Of a stretch of 64,000 nucleotides of DNA, positions 53,322 through 62,064 are shown piece by piece (position 1 is the first letter of the stretch; every line of letters starts with the position of its first letter). The position numbers were made by a program, and so were the translations under genes. Origin of the DNA: Marinigracilibium pacificum (GTDB lineage: Bacteria; Bacteroidota; Bacteroidia; Cytophagales; Cyclobacteriaceae). The stretch spans positions 434,001 through 498,000 of the forward strand of contig NZ_JABBNU010000001.1 in the NCBI RefSeq assembly GCF_012926615.1, read 5' to 3'. The notes below the pieces were generated by a model. That model ran no database searches, was not told the origin of the DNA, and worked only from the letters and a program-made list of their open reading frames with translations.

Positions 53322-54143
53322 ATGAAAGGCAAAAAAGGAGGTTTCCGCGTAAACAAGCGCAAGCCGGATGCGCCAAAATATGATTTCAGCTATGTAAAAA
53401 AAGTTGAAAAGGATAAAGGTAAAGAGGTTGGTCCGCAGAGATTAAATAAATACCTGGCTCATGCAGGGATTTGCTCCAGAAGAGAAGCAGATAAACTGAT
53501 CGAACAAGGACTTGTTAAGGTCAATGGAAAAAAAGTGACAGAGCTTGGATATAAAGTTCAAATTGGCGATCAGGTTGAATACAAAGGGAAACTTGTAAAA
53601 CCTGAAAAACTGATTTATCTATTATTAAATAAGCCAAAGTCATTTTTAACTACCACCAAGGATCCGGAAGAAAGAAAAACTGTCATGGACCTGGTTTCTA
53701 ATGCATGTGAAGAGAGGATATTTCCGGTTGGCAGGTTAGATAGAAATACAACTGGTCTGTTGTTGCTTACCAATGACGGAGACCTGGCTGATAAACTCAT
53801 GCATCCATCTAACAATATTAAAAAGGTTTATCAAGTAACATTAGATAAGCCAATAACAGAAGATGATTTTAATGCGATAAATTCTGGGTTAAAACTGGAA
53901 GATGGTCCTGCTCCTGTTGATGGACTTTCTGTAATTACACCTGATGGAATGACTTTGGGAATCGAAATTCACATAGGTAGAAACAGAATTGTTAGAAGGA
54001 TCTTTGAACATCTTGGTTACGATGTTGTGAAACTGGATAGAACACTCTATGCCGGACTTACAAAGAAGGATCTTGCCAGAGGAAAATGGAGATTTCTAAA
54101 TCAGAAGGAAGTAGCCAGATTAAAAATCATGAAACTTAAATAA
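53322..54143 (+). CDS. Pseudouridine synthase, RsuA/RluB/RluF family
   Basis: 273-residue rRNA-modifying enzyme. A basic leader, the S4 domain (RLNKYLAHAGICSRREADKLI, about 40-60), the catalytic loop GRLDRNTTGLLLLTNDG with the active Asp, and the C-terminal RNRIVRRIFEHLGYDVVKLDRTLYAG. Whether it is RluB-like (23S U2605) cannot be settled by eye. The stop overlaps the start of the next gene by one base. Confidence 0.9.
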   Translation: MKGKKGGFRVNKRKPDAPKYDFSYVKKVEKDKGKEVGPQRLNKYLAHAGICSRREADKLIEQGLVKVNGKKVTELGYKVQIGDQVEYKGKLVKPEKLIYLLLNKPKSFLTTTKDPEERKTVMDLVSNACEERIFPVGRLDRNTTGLLLLTNDGDLADKLMHPSNNIKKVYQVTLDKPITEDDFNAINSGLKLEDGPAPVDGLSVITPDGMTLGIEIHIGRNRIVRRIFEHLGYDVVKLDRTLYAGLTKKDLARGKWRFLNQKEVARLKIMKLK

Positions 54144-54742
54144 TGTCAGAAAAAAATAATCTTTTTCCGATTTTCTTAAAGGCTGAACAACTTAAATTTT
54201 TATTAGTTGGAGGTGGAAATGTTGCCCTTGAAAAATTAGAGGCAATATTAAGGAACTCACCATCAGCTAATATAAATATTATTGCCAAAGAGGTTAAAAG
54301 GAAAGAAATTATTGACATTGTTAATAACAACCCTGCAATTAGTTTAAAAGAAAAATCTTTTGAACCTGATGATTTACAGGGTGCAGAGATTGTGATGATG
54401 GCTACAGATAGTAGGGAGCTTCACATTGAGATTAGAAACCTCGCACGGCAAAAGAATCTGCTTGTAAATGTAGCTGACACTCCTGATCTGTGTGATTTCT
54501 ATCTGGGATCAACTGTTACAAAGGGGAGTTTGAAAATCGGAATCTCGACAAATGGAAAATCGCCTACTTTAAGTAAAAGGATGAGGCAATATCTGGAGGA
54601 GACAATTCCCGAAGATATTGATGACCTTATTAATAAACTGGTTGATATCAGGCAACAGCTAAAAGGAGATTTTGAATATAAAGTAAATCAGCTTAATGAT
54701 ATCACAGCTTCCTGGCTTGATAAAAAAAAGGACGATCAATAA
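54143..54742 (+). CDS. Precorrin-2 dehydrogenase-like (sirohaem synthesis, CysG N-domain/Met8)
   Basis: 199-residue NAD-dependent protein: FPIFLKAEQLKFLLVGGGNVALEKLEAIL with a Rossmann motif, VMMATDSRELHIEIRNLARQ, LVNVADTPDLCDFYLGSTVTKGSLKIGISTNGKSPTLSKRMRQYLE in pieces; the ends fit the CysG N-domain. Probably oxidises precorrin-2 and may chelate iron to sirohaem. Coupled to the pseudouridine synthase gene (TAATG) and convergent with the kinase gene, the ends overlapping by seven bases. Confidence 0.85.
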   Translation: MSEKNNLFPIFLKAEQLKFLLVGGGNVALEKLEAILRNSPSANINIIAKEVKRKEIIDIVNNNPAISLKEKSFEPDDLQGAEIVMMATDSRELHIEIRNLARQKNLLVNVADTPDLCDFYLGSTVTKGSLKIGISTNGKSPTLSKRMRQYLEETIPEDIDDLINKLVDIRQQLKGDFEYKVNQLNDITASWLDKKKDDQ

Positions 54743-56118
54743 GCGGGGGATTTTGGAATTAATATTTTAAATGTACTTCCGTTTTTGGTGGTTGAATCTA
54801 CCTTTATTTCCCCTCTTAATTTCTTAACGGCAATACTAACAATGAAAAGCCCCAGGCCTGTTCCTGTAGACTCATTAGTTCCTCTAAAAAACATATCAAA
54901 GATTTTATCTTTAATAGATTTATCAATACCTGAACCATTGTCAATCACTGATAGTATCCAGTGGTATTTATTTTCCTCAAGAAATATTTTAATAAACATA
55001 TCTTCACGTGAGGGCTTGTGATATGTTATAGCATTTGATACAAGGTTTTTTAGTATAATCTTTAGAAAAAGCGGGTCGGTCAGGATTTCATTATTCTCAG
55101 TTTCAGTCTGAACAATTATTTCGATATCTCGATCATTTTTCTTGAATTCAAGTTCATTAAGAATATTTTCTTCAACATATTTCTTAAAGTTCAGTCTTTT
55201 AATGACCGGTTTATATTTTTTTATCTGACTAAAGGAAGAAATATCATCAACGATATACTGAAGTCTGTTAGCACTGATGTCAATTTTCTCAAAATACATG
55301 CGTAAGTCATCGACATTTGTCTCATGCTTTGCCAGATATATCAATCCTTTTAAAGTAGTTATTGGAGACCTTATGTCATGGGATGTACGGTATAGAAATT
55401 GATCTAATTCATTACCGGTTCGCATAAAATTAGCAGACTCTCTTTCAAGTAACCACAGGAAAAAACCTAGCCCCATTAATGATATTGTGACAGAATCAAT
55501 ATACCCATAAGTAGAATAGAATATTTTGGATGTATTGTAATCTGAGAAGATCAATAGAAGTGTTATGAAATAATAAAATTGAAGGACCCCATGACCTGTT
55601 AATCCGGAGACAATAATATATGAACTGATTTTCTTATCTTCTTTTTTAACTGGTCGTATATATTGGCCATAATATATAAATATCACAGCTAATACAATTG
55701 ACTGAATCATAAAGTGAAAATAAAACGAATGCTCTGGGTCATATTTAAACAGGAATGTAAAGTAGGTTACCAAGGCAGCATATATCAATCCACCACCAAT
55801 CCATAACCAAGTGTATATTTTCGCTATGCTTTTTTTTGTAAACAAGACATACATTCCGGCAGAAAACAAGAAAATGAATAGATATGTTGTGAATTGGAAT
55901 ACAAAGAGAAGAATGTCTATTCCTATTTCTGTAATTTCTGATTTGAGCAATAATGATATCGTCAGGCAAATTACCAGGTGTATTGCATATACCAGCCATG
56001 CATAGGCATGAAAAGACAAAAATGTTTTGTTAAAGCGGATGCTAAACCCAATCATTATAAAAGGGAAAAGTAACGCTAAAAAGATCTGGGGTAAATGAGA
56101 AAAAAATAGTTCTATCAA
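54736..56118 (-). CDS. Seven-TM sensor histidine kinase
   Basis: 460-residue kinase with seven hydrophobic helices up to about 230 and little extracytoplasmic sequence, so it probably senses within the membrane. HisKA H-box FLYRTSHDIRSPITTLKGL, N-box LKIILKNLVSNAITYHKPS, G1 VIDNGSGIDKSI, and G2 GTGLGLFIVSIAVKKL are intact, so it should be active. No response regulator gene lies in the window. A perfect palindrome lies 111 bases upstream of the start. Confidence 0.92.
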   Translation of the reverse strand: MIELFFSHLPQIFLALLFPFIMIGFSIRFNKTFLSFHAYAWLVYAIHLVICLTISLLLKSEITEIGIDILLFVFQFTTYLFIFLFSAGMYVLFTKKSIAKIYTWLWIGGGLIYAALVTYFTFLFKYDPEHSFYFHFMIQSIVLAVIFIYYGQYIRPVKKEDKKISSYIIVSGLTGHGVLQFYYFITLLLIFSDYNTSKIFYSTYGYIDSVTISLMGLGFFLWLLERESANFMRTGNELDQFLYRTSHDIRSPITTLKGLIYLAKHETNVDDLRMYFEKIDISANRLQYIVDDISSFSQIKKYKPVIKRLNFKKYVEENILNELEFKKNDRDIEIIVQTETENNEILTDPLFLKIILKNLVSNAITYHKPSREDMFIKIFLEENKYHWILSVIDNGSGIDKSIKDKIFDMFFRGTNESTGTGLGLFIVSIAVKKLRGEIKVDSTTKNGSTFKILIPKSPAY

Positions 56119-56228
56119 AGCCAGCTTTTTTTATCAATATATGAAATTTATTGATTTAATGAAGGTATGAAAGGTCAGTTAATTAATAATTGGGTAAAAT
56201 ATTATTTAAAACGATTCCGAATTACCTA

Positions 56229-56254
56229 AATTTAGTATGCTTGCATACTAAATT
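56229..56254. promoter_or_regulatory. Perfect inverted repeat upstream of the histidine kinase
   Basis: Arms AATTTAGTATGC (56229-56240) and GCATACTAAATT (56243-56254) pair over all 12 bases with a two-base centre TT. A T-run lies only four bases further on the plus strand, so a terminator is less likely than a dimer-binding operator. It stands about 110 bases before the kinase start and about 105 after the tRNA terminator. Confidence 0.5.
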
Positions 56255-56359
56255 CATTGTTTTTTTTTAATTTAGCTTAGCAAATGGAAAAACAATTTGA
56301 TTAGATTGAGTGAAATTTGAGAAATGATGAAAGGACTAAATAACAACCACAAGGCATAT

Positions 56360-56393
56360 AAAAAAAGAAACCCCTCGCAAAGCGAGAGGTTTG
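56360..56393 (-). terminator. Terminator of tRNA-Phe
   Basis: Minus-strand stem AAACCTCTCGC / GCGAGGGGTTT with loop TTT, one G-T pair, followed by CTTTTTTT, eight bases beyond the tRNA 3' end. Confidence 0.88.
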
Positions 56394-56400
56394 TCAGACG

Positions 56401-56473
56401 TGGTGATGAGTGGGCTCGAACCACCGACTCACGGATTTTCAGTCCGATGCTCTACCAACTGAGCTACATCACC
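56401..56473 (-). tRNA. tRNA-Phe (anticodon GAA)
   Basis: Complete cloverleaf of 73 bases including the discriminator A, without encoded CCA. Acceptor stem GGTGATG / CATCACC, D arm GCTC...GAGC, anticodon loop CTGAAAA (GAA) and T arm with TTCGAGC are all visible. An isolated single tRNA gene. Confidence 0.93.
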
Positions 56474-56488
56474 GTCTCAATTGTGGCA

Positions 56489-56519
56489 CAAAACTATGCA
56501 AAATTGTTAACCTCGCAAA
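56489..56519 (-). promoter_or_regulatory. Bacteroidota promoter of tRNA-Phe
   Basis: Minus-strand TTTG (56516-56519), 19-base spacer, TAGTTTTG (56489-56496): an exact match to the TTTG-19-TAnnTTTG consensus of Bacteroidota sigma factor, 16 bases from the tRNA 5' end. Confidence 0.8.
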
Positions 56520-56575
56520 CAGTTTTAAAGAAAAAAAACAACTTATTTTTAACCTAAACTTAAAACACCCTGGAA

Positions 56576-57886
56576 ATGAATTATTTGTCTCAAATCGCTT
56601 TTGTCCTTGTATTGGCAGTTGCCGGATATTTTCTGGCAAAGAGGGTAAAGCAAATCCGCGGTAATATACTGCTTGGGAAGGATGTTGATCGTAGTGACAG
56701 GAAAGGTGATCGACTGAATAACATGCTTCTTGTTGCTTTTGGGCAAAAGAAAATGTTCAAAAAAATTATTCCTGCATTTTTACACTTACTGATCTATGTT
56801 GGTTTTTTGGTAATCAACATCGAGGTATTAGAGTTTATTATTGATGGACTGGCAGGCACACACAGAATATTTGCCGAACCACTTGGAGGAGCTTATACCG
56901 TTGCGCTCAATATTTTTGAATTCCTGGCGGTAGCAGTAATCTTTTCGTGCGTAGTTTTTCTAATTAGAAGAAATGTTCTTAAAGTTGGAAGGTTTAGTGG
57001 AATAGAAATGACTAGCTGGCCAAAGCTTGATGCAAACCTTATTCTTGTTATTGAAACAATATTGATGTTTGCCATTCTTACAATGAATGCTACGGATCAA
57101 ATATTGCAAACACGTCCTGATGCAGGTTATACTCAAACAGGTACAATGGTGTTTTCTGCTGGCCTGATTCCTTTGTTTGATGGAATGTCTACTTCTTCAT
57201 TGATTTTCCTTGAACGAGCTGCATGGTGGTTTCATATAATCGGAATATTTGCTTTTGCTGTTTATGTTACTTATTCAAAGCACCTTCATATTTTCCTTGC
57301 TTTCCCTAATACATATTATGCTAACCTAAACCCTAAAGGTGAAATGCAAAATATGGATGAGGTTACTAATGAAGTTAAAGCTATGCTAGGTGTTGGAGGC
57401 GCTGCTTCGGAACCACCTGCTGAAATAAGCAGGTTTGGTGCGAAAGATGCTACAGACCTTAATTGGGTTAACTTGATGAACAGCTATTCTTGTACGGAGT
57501 GTGGTCGTTGTACTCAACAATGCCCGGCAAATATGACAGGAAAGAAGCTTTCTCCTAGAAAGATTATGATGGATACCCGAGATCGTATTGAAGAAATTGG
57601 GAAAACAGGTGCAGATGATGGTAAATCACTTCTTGGAGATTATATCACAAAAGAAGAGATCAACGCATGTACCAGTTGTAATGCTTGTGTAGAGGCTTGT
57701 CCGGTGAATATAGATCCACTTTCAATTATTTTACAATTGAGGAGATATGTAGTAATGGAAGAGTCTGGAGCACCTCAATCATGGAACTCGATGTTCAGTA
57801 ACATCGAAACTAACTTTGCTCCATGGAAGTTCCCTCCATCTGATCGTTTTAAGTGGGCAGATGATCTAAAATCAGAAAAAGAATAA
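56576..57886 (+). CDS. Membrane-anchored 4Fe-4S oxidoreductase (HdrC/NarI-type fusion)
   Basis: 436-residue protein with an N-terminal membrane part (about 6 helices, NarI-like: LLIYVGFLVINIEVLEF and FLERAAWWFHIIGIFAFAVYVTYSKHLH with paired His) and a C-terminal ferredoxin-like part with two 4Fe-4S signatures: CTECGRCTQQCP and CTSCNACVEACP. Homologous to HdrC-like subunits of quinone-linked redox complexes. It forms a pair with the HdrB-like gene 24 bases downstream and may transfer electrons from an unknown donor to the quinone pool. Donor unknown. Confidence 0.85.
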   Translation: MNYLSQIAFVLVLAVAGYFLAKRVKQIRGNILLGKDVDRSDRKGDRLNNMLLVAFGQKKMFKKIIPAFLHLLIYVGFLVINIEVLEFIIDGLAGTHRIFAEPLGGAYTVALNIFEFLAVAVIFSCVVFLIRRNVLKVGRFSGIEMTSWPKLDANLILVIETILMFAILTMNATDQILQTRPDAGYTQTGTMVFSAGLIPLFDGMSTSSLIFLERAAWWFHIIGIFAFAVYVTYSKHLHIFLAFPNTYYANLNPKGEMQNMDEVTNEVKAMLGVGGAASEPPAEISRFGAKDATDLNWVNLMNSYSCTECGRCTQQCPANMTGKKLSPRKIMMDTRDRIEEIGKTGADDGKSLLGDYITKEEINACTSCNACVEACPVNIDPLSIILQLRRYVVMEESGAPQSWNSMFSNIETNFAPWKFPPSDRFKWADDLKSEKE

Positions 57887-57910
57887 CAACATTAAAAGAA
57901 TCAAATAATC

Positions 57911-58711
57911 ATGAATAACGAAAATATACAAGTACCAACTATGGCAGAATTAGCATCTAAAGGCGAGCAGGCTGAGGTGTTATTTTGGGTAGGATGTGCA
58001 GGTTCGTTTGATGACCGATATAAAAAAGTAACTAAGGCTTTTGTAAAGATCCTTAACAAGGTAGGGGTGAAGTTTGCAGTCTTAGGTGAAGAAGAAACTT
58101 GTACAGGCGACCCTGCAAGAAGAGCTGGAAATGAATTCCTGTTTCAAATGCAGGCAATGTCTAATATTCAGGTATTAGATGGCTATGGTGTGAAAAGAAT
58201 TGTAACAGCTTGTCCTCATTGCTTCAATACTCTTAAAAATGAATACCCGGCATTGGGAGGTAATTATGAGGTAGTTCACCATTCTGAATATTTGCAAGAA
58301 CTTATAGATGCAGGTAAGGTAAGAGTTAAAGACGGAGGAGGATTTAAAGGGAGAAAAATCACTTTCCATGATTCTTGTTTTCTTGGTAGAGCAAATAATA
58401 TTTATGAAGCTCCACGTAAAGTTTTGGAATCACTTGATGCCGAGCTGGTAGAAATGAAAAGATGCCGTACCAAAGGATTATGCTGTGGTGCCGGGGGAGC
58501 TCAAATGTTCAAAGATGCCGAACAGGGTAAAAAAGAAATAAACGTAGAAAGAACAGAGGAAGCTTTGGAAACCGGAGCAAGTGTAATTGCTTCAGGGTGT
58601 CCTTTCTGTATGACAATGCTTACAGACGGTGTTAAAGCCAAGGAAAAAGAATCTTCTGTAGAAGTAAAAGATATTGCTGAACTTATTGCTGAAGCTGAAG
58701 ATCTACTTTAA
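57911..58711 (+). CDS. HdrB/GlcF-like CCG-domain FeS protein
   Basis: 266-residue cytosolic protein with two CCG-type Cys-rich domains: first VLFWVGCAGSFDDRYKKV with ACPHCFNTLKNEYP, second TFHDSCFLGRANN with RTKGLCCGAGGAQMF and SGCPFCMTMLTDG. CCG motifs bind a non-cubane 4Fe-4S cluster for disulfide or 2-hydroxy-acid chemistry. Partner of the membrane HdrC-like protein upstream. A terminator follows. Confidence 0.85.
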   Translation: MNNENIQVPTMAELASKGEQAEVLFWVGCAGSFDDRYKKVTKAFVKILNKVGVKFAVLGEEETCTGDPARRAGNEFLFQMQAMSNIQVLDGYGVKRIVTACPHCFNTLKNEYPALGGNYEVVHHSEYLQELIDAGKVRVKDGGGFKGRKITFHDSCFLGRANNIYEAPRKVLESLDAELVEMKRCRTKGLCCGAGGAQMFKDAEQGKKEINVERTEEALETGASVIASGCPFCMTMLTDGVKAKEKESSVEVKDIAELIAEAEDLL

Positions 58712-58736
58712 TTTTACAATAAATTCCCCGAGACAG

Positions 58737-58772
58737 AAGCCGGGCATCTAACATAGATGTCCGGCTTTTTTT
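58737..58772. terminator. Terminator after HdrB-like gene
   Basis: Stem AGCCGGGCATCT / AGATGTCCGGCT with loop AACAT and T-run on plus, one G-T pair. It lies against the stop of the convergent pdeM and can serve both. Confidence 0.88.
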
Positions 58773-59415
58773 ATACCTTAATAACGGTATCATTTGTTAT
58801 TACATAAACCTGATCATCTTCTTTCACCTTCATATTATAAATCCCGGTGAAATCCCCATATGAAGGGAGTACTCCATTTGACTTTGAAAAGTAGAAACAT
58901 TTTAACCTGATCGATTGCCGCCCGGGTCCTCTCATAACAACCCCGGGATGTATATGCCCAGCCAGATTGTAGAATTCATTTTCTTCTTCTAATGGATGAT
59001 GAGAAAAGATAAAAGGTTCAACTATCAGAGGTTCTTTATAAACTTTTATCTGATATTTATCATACAGGAATGAAGGTAAAATGTCGTGATTTCCTGCTAT
59101 CAGATGAAAATTTGTCCTTTCAAATTCGGTACTTAACTCTTCAAAAATTGTCCACTCATGGTTGTAATCACTGTGAAAAAGATCACCTAAAAAGTAAACA
59201 TCTTTTGGTTGGTATTCATCAATAAGTTCGGCAAGCCGGCTCCAGTTGTTCATCACTCCACCTGCAGGCAAGGCAACACCATGTTTTCTGAAATGAGTAA
59301 TTTTACCAAGGTGCAGGTCTGCAATTAACAATGCGGACTCCTTTTCCCAGAATATTCCTTTTTCAGGTAGAAGAGTTAATTTTTCTCCTCGAATATCGAT
59401 CTTCACTTTATTCAC
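58771..59415 (-). CDS. pdeM: Ligase-associated DNA damage endonuclease PdeM
   Basis: 214-residue calcineurin-like phosphoesterase, the PdeM family. Motifs: LLIADLHLGKITHFRKHG (Asp, His), YFLGDLFHSDYNHEW, LIAGNHDILP, FIFSHHPLEEE and NLAGHIHPGV. In other bacteria it is linked with an ATP-dependent ligase, an exonuclease and an Lhr-like helicase; only the helicase gene lies beside it here, 20 bases away. Confidence 0.9.
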   Translation of the reverse strand: MNKVKIDIRGEKLTLLPEKGIFWEKESALLIADLHLGKITHFRKHGVALPAGGVMNNWSRLAELIDEYQPKDVYFLGDLFHSDYNHEWTIFEELSTEFERTNFHLIAGNHDILPSFLYDKYQIKVYKEPLIVEPFIFSHHPLEEENEFYNLAGHIHPGVVMRGPGRQSIRLKCFYFSKSNGVLPSYGDFTGIYNMKVKEDDQVYVITNDTVIKV

Positions 59416-59435
59416 AATTAATTTTTTTCACAATA

Positions 59436-61880
59436 CTAGTCTTTTTCCAGCTCAATCTTCATTTTGGCTATCCGGTCTTCAAGTTTTTCAGAGCTTACTT
59501 TTTCTCTTGTACGATCAACCATAATCGGAAATGCAAATGGAGTTATTTTTTGAATGTTTTTAACGATGATTTCTTGTTTTTCGATTCTTTCCAACGCTTG
59601 TCTAAGCCTGTATTCTTCTAATTGAAACTCTAAAACTTCATTATATGATTGGTTCAGCAATAGATTATCAGGGTCATATTCTTTGAATACATCAAATACT
59701 AATTGTGATGAAGACTGAAGATGTTTTCCGGAGATGTTTTGCCCTGGAAATCCTTTAAATACTAACCCGGCAATGCTAGCAATGTCCCTGAATTTTCTTC
59801 GTGCCATTTCATTAGCATTAACTCCTGCCTGAATATCTTCTATAAGCCGGTGTGTTGATAAGAAATCATTATCCAGGGCTTCATTTACCGGGATAGGCTT
59901 ATCAGAAAGTAGTTCAAAGCCATAATCATTCATTGCAATACTAAATGAAATAGGCTCAAGAAGACTCATCCTGTACGCAAATAGTCCGGCAATTCCTTCG
60001 TGAACAAGCCGCCCTTCAAAGGGGTATACAAACAGATGATAGCCTTCCTTGCTCCTGAAATACTCCATAAGTAATTGGTTACATTCAGGCACAATTGACC
60101 TTTCATTTTGAATATCTAAAAGCGGTTTGATTCTGGTCGTTTCGCTAAATTTTTCCTTGAACTCAGGATATTGGCTTACTTTTTCTCTTAAAAGCCCTGA
60201 AACCTGTGAGGAAAGCGGGATTCTTCCACCTTGCCAGCTAGGAACTTTTCCACTTTTCTTATTTGACTTTCGAACGTAGGCAATCATATATTTCACCCTG
60301 ATTAGTTCAAGTGAATTTCCTGCAAACCAGAAAGTATCTCCAGGATTCAGGCTGGCAATAAACCACTCTTCGATTGAACCTATTCTTTTTCCAGAATTAT
60401 ATTTTATGGTCATGGAACTATCACTTACAATCGTTCCTATAGACATTCGATGTCGCATTGCTACCCTTCTGCTTTTCACGACATACAAACCATCTTCTAC
60501 TTCAACCTTTTTATAGTCATCATATGCAGTAAGAGAATTTCCGCCGGTAGTAATAAATGAAAGAGCCCATAGCCATTCATCTTTGGTTATATCTGTAAAA
60601 CTATAGGTAGATAATACCTGTTGGAAAACTTCATTCTGGTTAAAGCCACCACCAACGGCAAGGGTAACCAGATATTGAACCAGAACATCAAATGACCGGA
60701 TATATGGAAGCCGGTCTTCGACAATTTCATTTTTAATTGCTGTTCTTAATGCGGCAGCTTCAAGTAGTTCAAGACTATGAGTAGGAACAAAATAAATTTT
60801 GGCAGTTTCTCCTGGTCGATGGCCACTTCTTCCGGCTCGTTGAATAAACCTTGCAACACCTTTTGGTCCTCCGATCTGGATAACGGTTTCCACAGGCCTG
60901 AAATCAACGCCAAGGTCAAGGCTTGAAGTACAAACCACCGCTTTAAGCTTTTCGTTATGTATTGCTTCTTCAACCCATGTTCTGAGATCCCTGTCAATTG
61001 AACCGTGGTGCATAGCCACCAGCCCAAGTAAATCAGGCGCAGCTGAAATTATTTTTTGATACCATATTTCTGATTGAGCCCTGGTATTTGTAAAAATCAA
61101 TGTACTCCGACTATTCCGGATTACAGGAAGTACTTTTTCGAGCATTTTAATTCCCAGATGTCCGGACCAAGGAAGCTCCTCAACATTATCAGGAAGAATA
61201 GTTTCAACAATGATGTTTTTTTTCAGATTTGATCTTATCAATGTTTTTTCTTCTGAAGGGAAATCTGGTCCTAAAAGAACATCCATTGCCTGATCCATAT
61301 TACCTATAGTTGCCGATATACCCCAGATACTTAGTTTTTCATCTGTTAAGTATTTAAACCGTGATAAGGCCAGTTCTGTTAGCACTGCTCTTTTAGATCC
61401 TAATAGCTCATGCCACTCATCAGCGATGAATACTCTTAATGTTGAGAAGAATTTATGATTGTTTTTTTGAGAAAGTAGAAGGTGTAAGCTTTCGGGAGTA
61501 GTAATTAAAAGTTGAGGAGGTTTTCTGTTTATAGCCTGCCTTTCTTTTGTAGAGGTATCTCCTGATCTTATTGCAACATTGAAATCATTTATATCCATTC
61601 CAGTTGCCAGTCTTTCAACTGCTTGTTTGATTTCGACAGTCAGGGCCCTAATTGGAGTAATCCATATAGCAAATACACCTTTCTGTTTTTTATTCTTTTG
61701 TTCCTTCCAGAGAGATAAAATGGGTACTGCTGCAGAATAAGTTTTTCCAGACCCAGTTGGGGCATTAATAATTCCGGATTTACCAGAATAAATTGCATTC
61801 CATGCATTTCGTTGGAAGTCAAATACTTGCCATCCATTGTTGTCGAACCAGTTTTGAGCTCTCTGAAATGCTGAATTCAT
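59436..61880 (-). CDS. Ligase-associated DEXH-box helicase (Lhr-like)
   Basis: 814-residue superfamily 2 helicase. Motif I PTGSGKT (41-47), II DEWHEL (in FIADEWHELLGS), III SAT in GISATIGNMDQ, Ia TPIRAL, VI QRAGRSGHRPGETA, and an Lhr-type C-terminal domain with a long alpha/beta region. Matches the helicase of the ligase-associated repair gene set. Its stop lies 20 bases before pdeM start, so co-expressed. Confidence 0.93.
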   Translation of the reverse strand: MNSAFQRAQNWFDNNGWQVFDFQRNAWNAIYSGKSGIINAPTGSGKTYSAAVPILSLWKEQKNKKQKGVFAIWITPIRALTVEIKQAVERLATGMDINDFNVAIRSGDTSTKERQAINRKPPQLLITTPESLHLLLSQKNNHKFFSTLRVFIADEWHELLGSKRAVLTELALSRFKYLTDEKLSIWGISATIGNMDQAMDVLLGPDFPSEEKTLIRSNLKKNIIVETILPDNVEELPWSGHLGIKMLEKVLPVIRNSRSTLIFTNTRAQSEIWYQKIISAAPDLLGLVAMHHGSIDRDLRTWVEEAIHNEKLKAVVCTSSLDLGVDFRPVETVIQIGGPKGVARFIQRAGRSGHRPGETAKIYFVPTHSLELLEAAALRTAIKNEIVEDRLPYIRSFDVLVQYLVTLAVGGGFNQNEVFQQVLSTYSFTDITKDEWLWALSFITTGGNSLTAYDDYKKVEVEDGLYVVKSRRVAMRHRMSIGTIVSDSSMTIKYNSGKRIGSIEEWFIASLNPGDTFWFAGNSLELIRVKYMIAYVRKSNKKSGKVPSWQGGRIPLSSQVSGLLREKVSQYPEFKEKFSETTRIKPLLDIQNERSIVPECNQLLMEYFRSKEGYHLFVYPFEGRLVHEGIAGLFAYRMSLLEPISFSIAMNDYGFELLSDKPIPVNEALDNDFLSTHRLIEDIQAGVNANEMARRKFRDIASIAGLVFKGFPGQNISGKHLQSSSQLVFDVFKEYDPDNLLLNQSYNEVLEFQLEEYRLRQALERIEKQEIIVKNIQKITPFAFPIMVDRTREKVSSEKLEDRIAKMKIELEKD

Positions 61881-62009
61881 CTTTTAAATTTCTAAAAAGG
61901 AATTTTTTGTTAACTTATAATATGATTTTAGCCTGAAAAAATATAAATATAGCTCATTGTATGCTCACATTTTATGATATGATTTGCATACGAGTTACAA
62001 CCAATTAAA

Positions 62010-62038
62010 TTTGTTATTGTTGGCAAGTTATATGTTTT
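62010..62038 (+). promoter_or_regulatory. Weak promoter before the right-edge OmpA-type gene
   Basis: TTTG (62010-62013), 17-base spacer, TATGTTTT (62031-62038): seven of eight bases fit the -7 box but spacing is short. 26 bases before the start codon. Confidence 0.3.
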
Positions 62039-62064
62039 TCTAAAATGCACAATTGCTAATCTAT

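Larger units (their letters stand above)
56119..56575. other. Intergenic region holding a palindrome, terminator and tRNA-Phe
   Basis: No protein gene seen. In order it contains the kinase gene leader, a palindrome (56229-56254), a terminator stem (56360-56393), the tRNA-Phe on minus (56401-56473), its promoter (56489-56519), and about 55 bases upstream of the FeS-protein gene. Confidence 0.7.
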
